Below, one piece after another: positions 18,952-29,663 of a DNA stretch of 64,000 bases. The translations under genes and the position numbers were made by a program. The stretch comes from G041200185 sp041200185 (GTDB lineage: Bacteria > Pseudomonadota > Alphaproteobacteria > BNTO01): contig CP165730.1 in the NCBI GenBank assembly GCA_041200185.1, forward strand, positions 1,054,001 to 1,118,000, given 5' to 3'. The notes under the pieces are model-generated. The model saw nothing but the letters and a program-made list of their open reading frames with translations. It did not search any database and was not told where the DNA came from. The stretch's first letter is position 1. Every line of letters starts with the position of its first letter.

Positions 18952-19632
18952 CTACGGTGGCCGGAGGGTGGAGGAAGGTAATCGGTGAAGTATCGAAAAG
19001 AGCCGTTTTTTGTAACGAAGAGTCTTTAAAATTTGGGATTTTGATGTGTTTGTATAAGTTTTATTTATATAATGTTGATGATAACTTAAAATGGTTTTGA
19101 TGTTCGGTCCCTCTCCCATTTCATGAGCGCCATTCTTTGCGTTATTTTCCACCGTAGGCATCACCTCTGTGAAATGATATGGAGAGTTGGCCTTAACGGC
19201 AGTTACCGAGGTAGGATTTGCATCAAGGGAGCGAACTCCACGAGGGGCTCCATCTGCCGTAGAAAGCCTCTCTTTCCTAAGAAGGCTTACCTTACTGGAT
19301 CTACTTGCCCCGCTGGGGCTGCCTGCCCTGCTAGGGCAAGGAAGAGGGATCTCCTTGCGCAATTCTTGCTTGGACATTGGTGGAGAGAACAGTGGTGGAA
19401 AATGTTCAAAAGGCCCATCATGATAAGGAGGGTATAAACCGTGAGGATCAGCCTCGTTTCCTCCTTTGGGAGGGGCCTTCAGAGATGCATAAGGTGCCTC
19501 GATGGCGTTGTTCTCCCTCCCTGTTGGCGAGATTTTCTGAAGGGGGAACGCCGGATCTTGGAACGACGTGTGATCCTTCTCAAACGTCTCTTGAAGGGCC
19601 ACAAGATCATCATTCAAACTCGCTGTCACCAT
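18952..19632 (-). CDS. Unknown Pro-rich ORF, paralogue of the ORF upstream of the terminase
   Basis: This frame encodes 226 residues starting MVTASLNDDLVALQETF. Its middle (about residues 50-107, PPKGG...SRAGSPS) is identical to the N-terminal part of the frame that lies upstream of the GTA-type terminase at the other end of the window. Beyond that the two diverge, although an RGV-containing stretch still looks related. The last 60 residues are rich in K, T, Y and L and look like non-coding extension. No family is recognised. It may be a decayed duplicate; coding status is uncertain. Confidence 0.4.
   Translation of the reverse strand: MVTASLNDDLVALQETFEKDHTSFQDPAFPLQKISPTGRENNAIEAPYASLKAPPKGGNEADPHGLYPPYHDGPFEHFPPLFSPPMSKQELRKEIPLPCPSRAGSPSGASRSSKVSLLRKERLSTADGAPRGVRSLDANPTSVTAVKANSPYHFTEVMPTVENNAKNGAHEMGEGPNIKTILSYHQHYINKTYTNTSKSQILKTLRYKKRLFSILHRLPSSTLRPP
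19307..19338. repeat. Pair of short GCT-loop hairpins (left array)
   Basis: Two perfect small hairpins lie side by side: GCCCC-GCT-GGGGC at 19307-19319 and TGCCCT-GCT-AGGGCA at 19324-19338. Both have a GCT trinucleotide loop. A three-member version lies at 63797-63853. Confidence 0.75.
19312..19485. repeat. Left copy of an exact direct repeat (at least 174 bp)
   Basis: This segment is identical base for base to 63827-64000, in the same orientation, at a distance of 44,515 bp. The identity stops abruptly on the left side; on the right it runs into the window edge, so the full length cannot be seen. Confidence 0.95.
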
Positions 19633-19903
19633 CTCATCTGGGGAATATCACTAAATCTCATAAAAATTCCCCTTTATTTGTCATGCATTCATTCCTCCTC
19701 GGCTTTCATCATGATGTGCTATAGAAAGAACCTAGGTTCACTTTGTGGGGACTTTACAGGCGACAAAACATAGATCATCAGGTCAGAATCTCCCCACTTT
19801 GAGACCCTCAGGCTTATTTTTTTCTTGCTTTTGTCCGCCAAAGACGGGTACCCTATCTCTAGCGCAGAGGATTCTGGATCGAAAGTCTAGAAAAGGAGGC
19901 GTT

Positions 19904-22900
19904 ATGTTCTCGAAAAACGTCATGTCAGGCATCAGCCGACTTCTCCTCGGTCGTTTCCTTCGTTTTTAACTCCAGTCTACGGCTTGGGCGGCCACTCGGA
20001 TTCTTGATGTTTCTGTTTACCCCGAAGAGTCTTCTCTCCCTGTTCCGGCTTCTCAGCTTCCTGTCTATCAACTGCTCCAGATCAAACAAGCGCGAGATCT
20101 TCAAATTGCCATCGCAGAGTTAGTTGTCCTCTCTCAACTCTCTTGGACCGTCAACGTTGTGGCTTCAATGGCTGAAGCCGCTCAAACCGTCACGTCCCTC
20201 GTCTTTACACCCTTCCTGGCTCTTCAGAAACTGCTTGAACAGTCCGAAGCTGAGATCCAGCAGCGCTTGAAGCAACCTTTAGTTCTTCATGATCTCCTCG
20301 AAGAGAAGAAACTTATCGATTTGGGCAACGGCACGTCGGTTGAAATTTCCTGGGACGGTAACGAAATGGCGTTCTTCGGAACAAAGGCAAGATCGACCTG
20401 AAAGACCCAGCCAAAGTCAAAGCGAAGTCACTCGTGAATTTGGGAACGCTGCATTCCGCAGGAAGCCTTTCCGTGAAAACCGATCATCTCTTCCGCAATG
20501 CCGGCATATTGGAAGCTTCGGACCTTGACCTTTCCGCGAACATCTTCGACCAAGTTTCGCTGCGTGGGAAAGACACTTCTCAGCTTAAGGCCCAAAACAT
20601 CTCTGTGGTCGCAACGGAAAACCTAAATTTAAAAGCCGGATCCCTTGAAGCCGATCATATCGCGTTGACCAGCTTAGGAACTTTCGCCAACAAGAGTGAT
20701 GTGAAGTCTTCACGGATACAGATCACAACTCATGGTGAAGGCGTGCAGGACGGCGTGTTCCAAGCTGACGTCATTGACGTGGCTTCTCATGCTGCTTGGC
20801 GGCAGCGAGGAACCCTGACGGCGTCTCAAGAAGCCAAGTTCTGGATGGGAGAAGGACAGGTTTTTGAACAGCAAGGCGTGATTCAAACTCCCAAAGTGAC
20901 ACTGGCTGGCGAAAAGAGCCTTTTTCGGAACACGCGTCCCTTGGCGCTTCAGGAACTGCGTGTGGAGGATCCTCTTCAGTTCGAGAACGCTTCTCCCTTA
21001 ACGGCAGAAGAAGCTCAAGGAAAGGAGGAGCCCGCGACTCAGGTCACCATTGGGAAGTTCGTTGGGCCTGTTGAAAGCTCCCTCACGAACACAGGTTTTT
21101 TGACGATTCACGAAGGCATGTTGGGAACCGTTCAGAATCGCGGTGTGTGGACGTCGGAACAAACGACGATTTCCACGCTTCAGCAAGGTGGGCGCATGAA
21201 GGTCTCTCAGCTGACAATTCAAAATAACGGTGTCAATAAAGGTGAGATGTTTCTTCATGAGCTCAATGGAAAAGGGTCTTTTCAACAAAGTGGCCTTCTC
21301 TAAAGCGACAAGCCGACTCTCCTCATCGGAGTTGAGACGTTTCACCAAAAGAAGGAGGAAGCTATTGAGCCCCAGCTGTCCGCCAAAGTGGTTCAGTTTT
21401 CGAGTCCTCACATATATGTAGGAGACAATACGCACATCGAAGCCGAAAACCTGACCGTGGGATCCAGCCCGTGGACTTTGGAAAACAAAGGCATTCTTAA
21501 GGCCAATCAGCTCAACATTGAGCGGTCCTTGGAAAATGACGGAGCCGTGAAAGCTCAAAATTTATCGAGCCAAGGGAATATCACTAATATTGGGGAAATA
21601 ACGGTTGCCAACACAACGCAGTTCAAGACAACGACCTTTCAGCAGCAAGGAGATTTCCAAACCCAAACGGCATCGGGAACGATTCAAACTCTGAAAAATC
21701 TGGACAAGACATCGATCCAAACAGCCGACAACTTAACGATTTTGCACGTGACGATCGGGAAGGGCTCCCATTTTGACCAATCAGAAGGACTTCGTCTCGG
21801 GAACGACCGTGACGCTTCAAACTTCCCGTCTTCGAAATGATTCGAGTGGCAAGATTGCCGGGAAAAGGTCATTTCGGCCGCGACTCAATTTGAAAACCGC
21901 GGTCTCCTGCAAGGTGATGAGGAATTGACGCTGCCTCGTTTAAACGGTTTGCACAATCAAGGGCAGATGGTTGGCGGAAAGCTCACGTTCATTGTGAATG
22001 AGCTGAGGAATGCTGGCACGATTCAAGGATCAGACAACTCGCAATTTGAAGTACAGCGCTCCTTTTCGGACAATTCCCAATCGAAGATTATTTTGGACCG
22101 GGCGAGCATCAGCATGCCGTCCTCATCGCTCACTTTATACGGGACGTTTCAAGTGACTGCGCCTCGGAGTTGGCGAAGCGGTACGCTCCGCTGTTTGAAA
22201 CGCACGACGATGGATCGGTGCATGTGCGCTCTCCGGAGAAGGAATCCGCGACTTGGGATGTGAATCAGATGGTCACCACAAAGCCTTTAAGGACAGACCA
22301 ACCTATCCACGTCATGATCAGTCCTGAGGCGTTTTTGAGAGTCATGTCGTTGGTTCCGGTTGGAGAAATCGGGATGTTTGGCTCCCCCGAGGCGACGTTT
22401 ATGCAGCTTCATGAGAACGCTCAGCGGTTGGCCCGCGAAGGGGTGATCGCGTTCAGGCGGCGAAGAGTTCTGTGCCTCTGATGGTGTGGGACGTGCATGA
22501 GCAGAACGGAGCACAGGAGTTGTATCCGGTTCTGGTGTTTTCGCAATCGTTGAAGCGGATTACGGACGATGTGTACTCGGATGGGCAATGTTCCTGTCGG
22601 CGCATGGTGGCATTGAGCACCCATCAGGAGGCCTTACCGTCGGTGCTGAACGGCGAGGTGTTGAAGGACATGAATGCTCAAGGCGGTCCGCTGCTCATGC
22701 GGTCCTCGATTTTGAACATGGTCGACCAAGAGATCGTCACGGATTTGATTCAAGAAACCACGTATTTGAAGCAAACGGAGACATCGGGCTGGTCCTTTCC
22801 GTGGTTTCATGATCCTCGTCCTGCGCTGTGGCAGTCCTTGCAGGCCGTCGTCGAGGCCGGAACGGGAGCTGACCAGCTGACGGCCGGGCTTCAGACGTTC

Positions 22901-24330
22901 GTGAACAGCGTGCGGCTTCTCAACGATGCGCTTCGGCTGAAGCTATCCAAGGGAGCGGCGATGCCGATGTTAGCGATGACGTGGGCGAACAAGATGGCGA
23001 CGTTGTCGTATGGGGACACCGAGCTTCGTGAAGAAGTCAAAAAAGAGATCCCTGTTTTGAACCAAATCAAGGGAAAGGTCGTCAGGATCAAGAACCGGAA
23101 AACACACCTAGAGGGTTCGGTTCAGGCCGAGACGGTGGAACTTGAGACGGAAGAGTTAAGCGCCACAGCTCCGAAGAGCACGACGACGCGCACGGTGAAA
23201 AGTTCGGGGACGACGATTTCGTTCAATCCATTGCAAGTCATCACGAGTGGGCCGTTGGGGTTATTGCCGGGGATCAGCCATCACGACGGGAGCGGCACGA
23301 GTACGGAGAGGACACCTGTCACGACACCGATTTTGGCGGATGATGTGGTGTTGAAAGTGGGAAACTTGGCTTTTTCGGGAGCGCAACTCGTCGCTAAGAC
23401 CGTGAACGCCATCGTGGACGGGACGATGACGCTGGAGTCGTTGCAGAGCGAAGTGATTTCCCAGGAGCAGCACAGCGCTTGGAGTACGCATCTGAACGCC
23501 CTAGGAGCGGGGATCGGCGGCGCTCTGCAGGGGCCAACGAAGGGTTTCGCTGGCTTTCTCCACCGAATCAACCATACGCCGTTGGGGATGATCCCGACGA
23601 TTCGTCAGAAAGATCAGCACCATGTTGAGAGGGTTGTCCAGAAGATGGCGAAGTTTGTGGGCACCGAGGAATTCACACTGAAGGTTGGGCAGAGTCTGAT
23701 CAACCACTCGGCCGAGGTCGGTCTTCGAGTCAATGGTGTGGTGAAGGACTCCGGGGTTATTGCGGAGAGAGTGCTGAACCAGCCTTTGCAGGATGTGCAT
23801 ATTCACAAGAGAGACGCCATCGTCGTGCCACTAGCGGACACTTTGGCCCTGTTTGGAGCTCTAAACGAGCTGACTGTTCGCGCAGGCAAGCCTTTGATGC
23901 CATGAAGGAACAGGGCCTGTCGGACCGAGAAGCCGTGAAGGTTCTGAAGGATCCCGCCGTGCAGAAGCAGCTGGAAACTATGGCCGAGCGGAAAGAGAAG
24001 CTGATGAAAGAATCGGTTGCGATTCAAGAACGTTTTGAAAAAGCCAAGGCCGAGGCTGCTCAACCGATCAGCAGTCCGAAGATATCTTAGCCGACGACGA
24101 TCCTCGTTCGCTGCAGTACCAGATTGTGCTCCAACAAGAGCAGCAGGCTGTCGAAGCCTTTGCTGAGAAGGCGATGACGGAATACCGGCAGGAGCTTCAA
24201 GAAATTGACGCCATGCCGAAGACCACCTGCGGTCGAGCAACACCGGAGTTTCTGCGAGTGACGGCGATGCAGAAGTTGATGGACGCCACTGGAGGAGCTC
24301 TAATGACAACAGGGGAACTATCGTCGGCAA
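19904..24330 (+). pseudogene. Remnant of a giant secreted adhesin / filamentous-haemagglutinin-like protein
   Basis: AAAAGGAGG precedes the ATG at 19904, and a signal peptide can be read (MFSKNVMSGISRLLLGRF then TAWAA) across an in-frame TAA at 19967. The rest would encode roughly 1,450 residues. The first half consists of beta-strand repeats of the type LENKGILKANQLNIE or NTGFLTIHEG, as in beta-helical adhesins. The second half is a less repetitive C-terminal region with NQPLQDVHI. The frame is broken by another in-frame TAA at 21301 and by shifts near 20378, 21785, 21870, 22165, 22460, 23900 and 24090. Codon-level continuity across each lesion is clear. It was probably exported and surface exposed, and is now inactive. 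Confidence 0.75.
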
Positions 24331-24427
24331 ACTGCTTTTATTTAAACCAATGTCGAATTAGAAATCGTCAGCTGATCGACTTTTTGGTGAACCGAGAGTC
24401 CTTTCTTTATGGAGATGTAACAGGTCG

Positions 24428-25288
24428 CTACTCGTATTTTAGGCAAACACGTCGATCTTTTCGCCATACCACTGTCGGACTAAGAAGAAGAGTATCTCTA
24501 ACATAAATACGATCCGGCTGCTGCGTATATTCTTCGTTATACGAATAGTAAATAGACCAGTAAACTTTGAGAGGCTTTTGGGTCTTATGGGCAGAGGCGT
24601 TCGGACAAAGATGATTCTTTGTAGTGCCCTGGACAAAGTTCGATAAAAGCCGCGTACAATTAAGACACGGAGACCAGTACGAACATATATGCAATTCAAT
24701 GAATAAGTCATAACCAGTATTTTTAAATTTTGTTGCAATGGCTTTTTGCAACTTCTGACGGATGATGATCAACCAATTATTCCAATTGAGAATAATTGAA
24801 CACAATATTTGAGGTTCCGTGCAAGAGTACATCTCTGATATATTCAACAATTGATTTGGGGATGAGGCACGAGATCCCTTGAAAAACGCTTTGTAACTAT
24901 CAGATACTTCTTGACTCTGGTAGGTGCATAAATCTGTCTGATTTTGATTATAACCAAGGCTAGTAAAAACCTGAGGAAGGAAGACATCATCAGCACCCAG
25001 ACTAATAGGCCTGGATATTGCCTTTTCTGGATAGATAGGAATAAAATCCGATTTCTTTTCGATACTGCTCTGCCCTGACGCTTTCACTATAAATCGCATA
25101 AAAGCGATCGCGACATTGTGCTGACTACCGAAAACAACATCGCGGAAGTTTTTTGTGAAATTCAAGAGCCGCTCGCGGTCTTGCACAGCATCGCATGGCT
25201 TGCATGAACCGCCTGGAGCCGAACCAAAACAGACGCCAAGCGCATTCAGAACAAGAACGAAAAGCAAGCAACAACGATTCCAGCACAC
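24428..25288 (-). CDS. Secreted deaminase-like putative effector with APOBEC-style motif
   Basis: GAGGAGG precedes the GTG start at 25288. The 286-residue product begins with a signal peptide (CCLLFVLVLNALGVCFG). A deaminase-type zinc signature follows: C156-T-E158 (the [HC]xE half) and, 50 residues later, SYWSPCLNC with P207-C208-x2-C211 (the PCxxC half). The WSPCxxC form is close to the AID/APOBEC hallmark, and nucleic-acid deaminase toxins of bacteria use the same fold. The substrate is unknown. It is divergent from ordinary metabolic cytidine deaminases in having an export signal and long flanks. The gene is intact and lies 66 bp after a small exported partner. The assignment rests on motifs only. 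Confidence 0.5.
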   Translation of the reverse strand: MCWNRCCLLFVLVLNALGVCFGSAPGGSCKPCDAVQDRERLLNFTKNFRDVVFGSQHNVAIAFMRFIVKASGQSSIEKKSDFIPIYPEKAISRPISLGADDVFLPQVFTSLGYNQNQTDLCTYQSQEVSDSYKAFFKGSRASSPNQLLNISEMYSCTEPQILCSIILNWNNWLIIIRQKLQKAIATKFKNTGYDLFIELHICSYWSPCLNCTRLLSNFVQGTTKNHLCPNASAHKTQKPLKVYWSIYYSYNEEYTQQPDRIYVRDTLLLSPTVVWRKDRRVCLKYE

Positions 25289-25354
25289 TCTGTGATCCTC
25301 CTCAAATAAGCTACAAAGATAAAAACAAGAACAATCGCCGTCTTGTATATTACC

Positions 25355-26044
25355 TCACCATTCTAACCAATAATCCAACGAATCTTTCAAGTTACTTAAC
25401 TTGACCAATCTCTGGACATTCTCTGCTGACTTCAGGTTTAGCGCGCTTATGATAGTCGCGCACTCCGAGTAAAACCCAGTAGATACTAAGCAATAATCGT
25501 TAGAAAGACTATCTGGATTCTGAAGTTTCTCCAAAGATGCCTGAAACTTTTTTACCTTTGACTCCAACGTTTCTATAAGGTCATCTGACTCCGAGCTTTC
25601 GTCACCCTCTTCCTCCGAGCACTTGCAATAAGAGCCAGGCTCCTCAGGGCCACAGCTTCCTTCACAGTGCTTGCCTCCTGAAGACTGGAATTCATAGATC
25701 GAATCAAGCAACTCGCTCAGGATTTTCAACATCTCATCTACTATTCGATCGACAGATTCTCTGCGATAGTTTCTCAATAACCTAACGCAGCCGATCGCCG
25801 CAGCATATGCTTCAGAAATCGCATCGTGAGTTTGAGAATCAGTCTTCCCTTTAGTTGATGACAAAATCGCAGCCATATCCTCATTCAACTTCCTGACGTC
25901 ATCACGGAGCGAAAAGAAGCCATCACTCGCCCACTTTTCACCGCTGATACTCGTCTTTTTTTCATCTTGCGTCTTAACCGAGCAATCTCCATAAGAGTTA
26001 AAGCAAAGCGTGCAGACCAACACCATCAACCTTCGCTTCACGAC
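25355..26044 (-). CDS. Small exported acidic helical protein
   Basis: A GTG at 26044, preceded by GGAGATAGG, gives the best signal peptide (KRRLMVLVCTLCFNSYG); a TTG two codons earlier and an ATG at 26026 are alternatives. The mature protein is mostly helical, with a central Cys/Gly/Glu-rich loop (HCEGSCGPEEPGSYCKC, then a run of E, D and S). No family is recognised. It lies directly upstream of the deaminase-like gene on the same strand, so the two may be cotranscribed. It could be a partner or an independent effector. Confidence 0.65.
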   Translation of the reverse strand, partial: VVKRRLMVLVCTLCFNSYGDCSVKTQDEKKTSISGEKWASDGFFSLRDDVRKLNEDMAAILSSTKGKTDSQTHDAISEAYAAAIGCVRLLRNYRRESVDRIVDEMLKILSELLDSIYEFQSSGGKHCEGSCGPEEPGSYCKCSEEEGDESSESDDLIETLESKVKKFQASLEKLQNPDSLSNDYCLVSTGFYSECATIISALNLKSAENVQRLVKLSNLKDSLDYWLEW

Positions 26045-26301
26045 CAACACCTATCTCCACACAAACCCCACACGAGAGTAGGACAAATCAATGATTTTCG
26101 CAATTCCATTGTTGTAAGAGAATGAAATTTTCCGGGGATACTGATTTAATCAATAAATAAACTTTTGAGAACTATATAACCAGTTCAATTTTACTATTCT
26201 CATTAAGTAAATGGAGCTGCAATTAAAGATTTTATAATATACTTCATTAAATATCTCGTGGAACAGGAAGCGGAGATGCTGAAGGAGCAAGAAAAATAAG
26301 G

Positions 26302-26546
26302 ATGAGACAATATCTTGGTCTTTGCCTTTCTCTTTTTGCTCTAGTCGGTCTCCAAGCCAAAGAAGCTGTTGGCCTGACAGCAGCTTTGCTATCGACCGAA
26401 TTGTTGATGTGGCTACGGCAGAATATGTGAACTCGGCTAAGAAGCTGCAAGAACGGAGCCAATTCCAGAACGCTAGCAACGCGCTTCGAACCAAGCCAGA
26501 GGCTCAAGACACCAGTGGCATCCCCCCGCAGTTATCTATGTTGTGA
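26302..26546 (+). pseudogene. Short exported protein with a frameshift
   Basis: The ATG at 26302 opens a signal peptide (MRQYLGLCLSLFALVGLQA). Just after it, near 26365-26372, the frame changes and a plausible mature part follows (FAIDRIVDVATAEYVNSAKK, ending in QLSML). GAAGGAG lies 14 bp upstream of the start. The joined product would be about 80 residues. No family is recognised; the evidence is the signal peptide and the quality of the second frame. Confidence 0.4.
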
Positions 26547-26677
26547 TTTAATTAAAACTTGTAGGGCAGTTATTGCGTATTTATAAATAAATATATTGAT
26601 TAACCGAATATGACCTCGCTCTTGTCTTCCCATCGAAAATAAGATAAAATGACTGAAATAGCTATTGGAGGCGAGCC

Positions 26678-27614
26678 ATGCATCGGTTATTGAACCCAAC
26701 CAACGACTGGTTATTTAAACGGTTGTTCGGCTCGGAAGAGCAAAAGGAACTCACGATCCACCTCCTCAACACCTTGCTGGAGAACACCCAGCCTCCGGTC
26801 ATCGATATCTCGTTCATCAACCCTGTGTTGTCCCAGGAGACCGAATCCTTGCGTCCCAGTATTGTGGATGTCCTCTGTAAGGCGGAAGATGGCAGACAGT
26901 TCATCGTCGAAATGCAGCGGGCGGCGGATACCTTTTTTATCCAACGACTCGTCTCCTATACGTGTCGCGCGTACATTAACCAACGCCTGAAGGAAGACAA
27001 GGAGGCGGGAGATCGTGGCGGATACGATAAAGTGCGCCCTGTCAATCTGCCTCGCGGTCATGGAAAAGGCCCTCTTCCCCCCTGAGGTCGGATTCCTTTC
27101 GCATCATGAATTCCGAGAAATTGTCACCAATGGCCCCTATATCAAGGAAATGTCGTTTACCTTTTTAGAGCTTCCCAAATTTAAGAAGACCTTCGATAAC
27201 CTTGTCACGGATATCGATCGCTGGGCATTCTTCTTCGACAATGCGGCGGATCTGACGCCTGAACAGCTCAAAGGCGTCCTTAAAGAAAACTCCATCTTTA
27301 GTCAGGCCTATCAGGGCCTCGTCGAAGCGTCCTATACGCCTGATGAACTGCAGGACTACATGCGCTACGATCTGAGAGAAGCTGAAATCAAATCGGTCAA
27401 TTTTGAAGCCAGACAAGAGGGCCTCGCTGAGGGGCTTGCTAAAGGCCGGGCTGAGGGACTTGCTAAAGGCCGGGCTGAAGGAGAAGCTGAAGGCCGAGCT
27501 GATGAAAAACGGGCCATTGCCGTGAAATTGCGCAAGGCTGGTCTGGATTATGACCAAATTGCTGCAGCCACGGGACTAACGGAGGATGAGATTAAATCGC
27601 TGAAAGATTCGTGA
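26678..27614 (+). pseudogene. Rpn-family (PD-(D/E)XK) recombination-promoting nuclease, frameshifted
   Basis: The product matches the Rpn/putative transposase family. It has the N-terminal NPTNDWLFKRLFGSEEQKE, a nuclease core with IVDVLCKAEDGRQFIVEMQ (D..., ExQ motif) and the typical C-terminal repeats GLAKGRAEG followed by a helix-turn-helix-like end (YDQIAAATGLTEDEI). One extra base near 27045, after YDKVRPV, moves the second half (ICLAVMEKALFPPE) to another frame. The full protein would be about 311 residues. The C-terminal repeats are imperfect 24-36 bp DNA repeats. Rpn proteins are common selfish or recombination-stimulating genes in symbiont genomes. Confidence 0.85.
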
Positions 27615-27690
27615 GGAGCCGTTTCATCCTTCCGACCATTTCCCTTCCGAACGGTAAGAGTCTTCATAAAGACTCTTGCACGAGGAGAAC

Positions 27691-28170
27691 ATGAGAGATT
27701 TCAACAAAGCTTTCGCATTCGTTATGAAGAACGAAGGCGGATACAGCAACGACGCCTCCGATGCGGGCGGTGAGACGAAGTTTGGTATTTCCAAAAGAAG
27801 CTATCCAGACATCGATATCGCCCACCTTACAGAGGAGCAGGCTACGGAGATCTATGAGAGAGATTTCTGGGCTCCTTACGCTTCGTTTCCTGACCGGATT
27901 GCCACAAAGGTGTTCGACCTGGCCGTCAACATGGGACATAGACAAGCTGTGTTGATCTTGCAGCGAGTGTTGCGCTGTTGCGGAGCTCTGAACGTCAAAG
28001 ACGATGGCATTCTAGGACCGGTGACGAGGTCAGCTGTCCAAGTCGCACATCAAGATTTGTTGATGGTGGCGCTCAGATCTGAGGCTGCGGGCGTGTACAG
28101 GTTGTTGGCGGCCAAAAACCCATCTCAGCAGAAGTTTTTAAACGGTTGGTTGAAGAGGAGCTATTTATGA
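27691..28170 (+). CDS. Phage endolysin, glycoside hydrolase family 108
   Basis: GAGGAG precedes the ATG at 27691; an in-frame ATG 15 bp earlier has no such site. The 159-residue product has the GH108 signature VMKNEGGYSNDASDAGGETKFGIS, with the catalytic Glu in NEGG, and the C-terminal peptidoglycan-binding segment (DDGILGPVTRSAV). It would hydrolyse peptidoglycan at lysis. It is intact and followed by small holin-like genes, a lysis cassette. Confidence 0.88.
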   Translation: MRDFNKAFAFVMKNEGGYSNDASDAGGETKFGISKRSYPDIDIAHLTEEQATEIYERDFWAPYASFPDRIATKVFDLAVNMGHRQAVLILQRVLRCCGALNVKDDGILGPVTRSAVQVAHQDLLMVALRSEAAGVYRLLAAKNPSQQKFLNGWLKRSYL

Positions 28171-28373
28171 GCACGGAACAGACTCAGAAACCTGTCGAAA
28201 TTCAAGAAACAACGACTGGTCAGGAGTGCTAACATGTCGAGGCCCTCCACAAGGCTGCCATCGACTGGCTTTTCCACGACATTATTGGGAAGCATCCGGT
28301 CGCCTCATCGGGTAGTGGCCTTCTCTTCGTCCTCGTGGCTCTCTTGGCCCGTGGGAAAAGGAGGTCTCGATGA
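28167..28373 (+). pseudogene. Small lysis-cassette membrane protein with an in-frame TAA
   Basis: The ATG overlaps the endolysin stop. After 21 codons there is a TAA at 28230-28232, yet the same frame continues for 47 more codons with a sensible sequence: AIDWLFHDIIGKHP then a hydrophobic helix GSGLLFVLVALLA and a basic end. The frame ends exactly at the start of the next gene (TGA overlapping ATG), which supports the full-length frame as the ancestral one. The stop is best seen as a nonsense mutation. A holin or spanin-like accessory role is inferred from its position. Confidence 0.55.
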
Positions 28374-28570
28374 ACCCGTTTTTGAAAATTGTCGGGACGG
28401 CTCTGTCGATGGCTGTCAAAGTCGTTCAACACAAGGCTCAACAAAACCAGAATGACGATACGACGGATGGGGCCGAATCGGATGACGATTTAACGCTCCC
28501 TCCGTCCTACAAAGAACAACAAAAGAAGAAAAAGAACAAGCGTAAACGAAATAACCGTCACGATCATTAA
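28370..28570 (+). CDS. Small phage protein, acidic middle and Lys/Arg-rich tail
   Basis: AAAAGGAGG lies six bases before the ATG. The 66-residue product starts MNPFLKIVGTALSMAVKVVQ, possibly an amphipathic or membrane-associated helix, then an Asp-rich stretch and a very basic tail (EQQKKKKNKRKRNNRHDH). It is the last gene of the lysis cassette and is convergent with the tail gene gpD. Function unknown. Confidence 0.6.
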   Translation: MNPFLKIVGTALSMAVKVVQHKAQQNQNDDTTDGAESDDDLTLPPSYKEQQKKKKNKRKRNNRHDH

Positions 28571-28592
28571 TTTGATGACTTGTATATGAGTC

Positions 28593-29663
28593 TTATTCAG
28601 AATCCTTGAACTGCTCCGAAAACTCCTCGTCCAACATGGCTTCTAGATCGGTCGTGTAGCCCGTGTTGGTCAAAGAGTGCGTCGCTCTGGAGATCTTCCA
28701 CCTTGATGGCAGCTCGGTCGGGAAACCCCGGAGGACCAACCTGGCTTCGGCTGCGATCCACGGGTGGCCGATGACCGTCGCCGAAAACGTATGGATCTTC
28801 TGAATGAGCTTCTCATAGACCGCCTTTGCTGCTTGCTGGGCAGCTTCCCGGGTGGGATAGAGGCCGCGCAGAGCATAGCCCAGCTCACTTGGACTGCCGG
28901 AGCCAACGGTCTCGTGGAACTCCTCGGCCTGATCCGAGTCGTACCCTTTGGCCGTGACGCGAGGAATGTCATCCTGCTTGGTGAACTTGTAAGCCCAGCT
29001 GATTACGGAATCCGGCGTAAGCGTCACTTCAGGAAGGGTCGGGGCTGATGCTCTGTTTCGGGGCATCGCCACCAGAGATCCACCGGCGGGTTTGATCAGA
29101 AGGTTGTATTTCTGCCCAAGCCTTGTCAGGAAGTGTAAGTCCGACTCGGAACTCTGGTGAAGCGTCGGGATGCGGATGTTCTGGAGGTCGGAGCTGACTG
29201 CAGCTGGCAGGCCGTGCTCGGCAGCAATCTGTTCCACAAGGGCGGCTAAGGTCAGGTTCTCAAAGGACCTCGACTTCGGGTGCTTCATATCCTTTAGAAA
29301 ATCTGACCACCCTCGCCCCTTCACAGGAACTGCCGGCCGTCGAGGCACGTCCTTATGGTCAGGCTTGAAGTCAGCCAGGCGATGGGTGGTCACATGGGCC
29401 GTAAGCTGCAATTCTTTATGAGTGAGCGTGTAGCCGCCGATTTCGAACGTCCACATGTCGTAGACGCCTGACTCTTTATATCCCAGCAAAATCTGGAGTT
29501 TCTCGCCTGTTTTCGGCAACTCGAGCCGGTTGTTCACGAACGTGAGCGTGCAAGTATCACTCTTGAGTCCTGGTTCATCCGTGATGGTGAGACTGATGAG
29601 GTACGGCTGGATCGTACTGAACAAGGAACGATTTTTGAACGTGATGTCGAACGTTGGGGTCAT
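28593..29663 (-). CDS. Phage late control protein D (gpD, tail/baseplate hub)
   Basis: This 356-residue protein matches the P2 gpD family (tail hub and late control). It begins PTFDITFKNRSLFSTIQPYLISLTITDEPG and has the typical LLGYKESGVYDMWTFEIG and later ESDLHFLTRLGQKYNLLIKP. The frame is intact, one of the few phage structural genes that is. Its ATG overlaps the stop of the gpX remnant upstream, as in P2-like phages. Confidence 0.85.
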   Translation of the reverse strand: MTPTFDITFKNRSLFSTIQPYLISLTITDEPGLKSDTCTLTFVNNRLELPKTGEKLQILLGYKESGVYDMWTFEIGGYTLTHKELQLTAHVTTHRLADFKPDHKDVPRRPAVPVKGRGWSDFLKDMKHPKSRSFENLTLAALVEQIAAEHGLPAAVSSDLQNIRIPTLHQSSESDLHFLTRLGQKYNLLIKPAGGSLVAMPRNRASAPTLPEVTLTPDSVISWAYKFTKQDDIPRVTAKGYDSDQAEEFHETVGSGSPSELGYALRGLYPTREAAQQAAKAVYEKLIQKIHTFSATVIGHPWIAAEARLVLRGFPTELPSRWKISRATHSLTNTGYTTDLEAMLDEEFSEQFKDSE

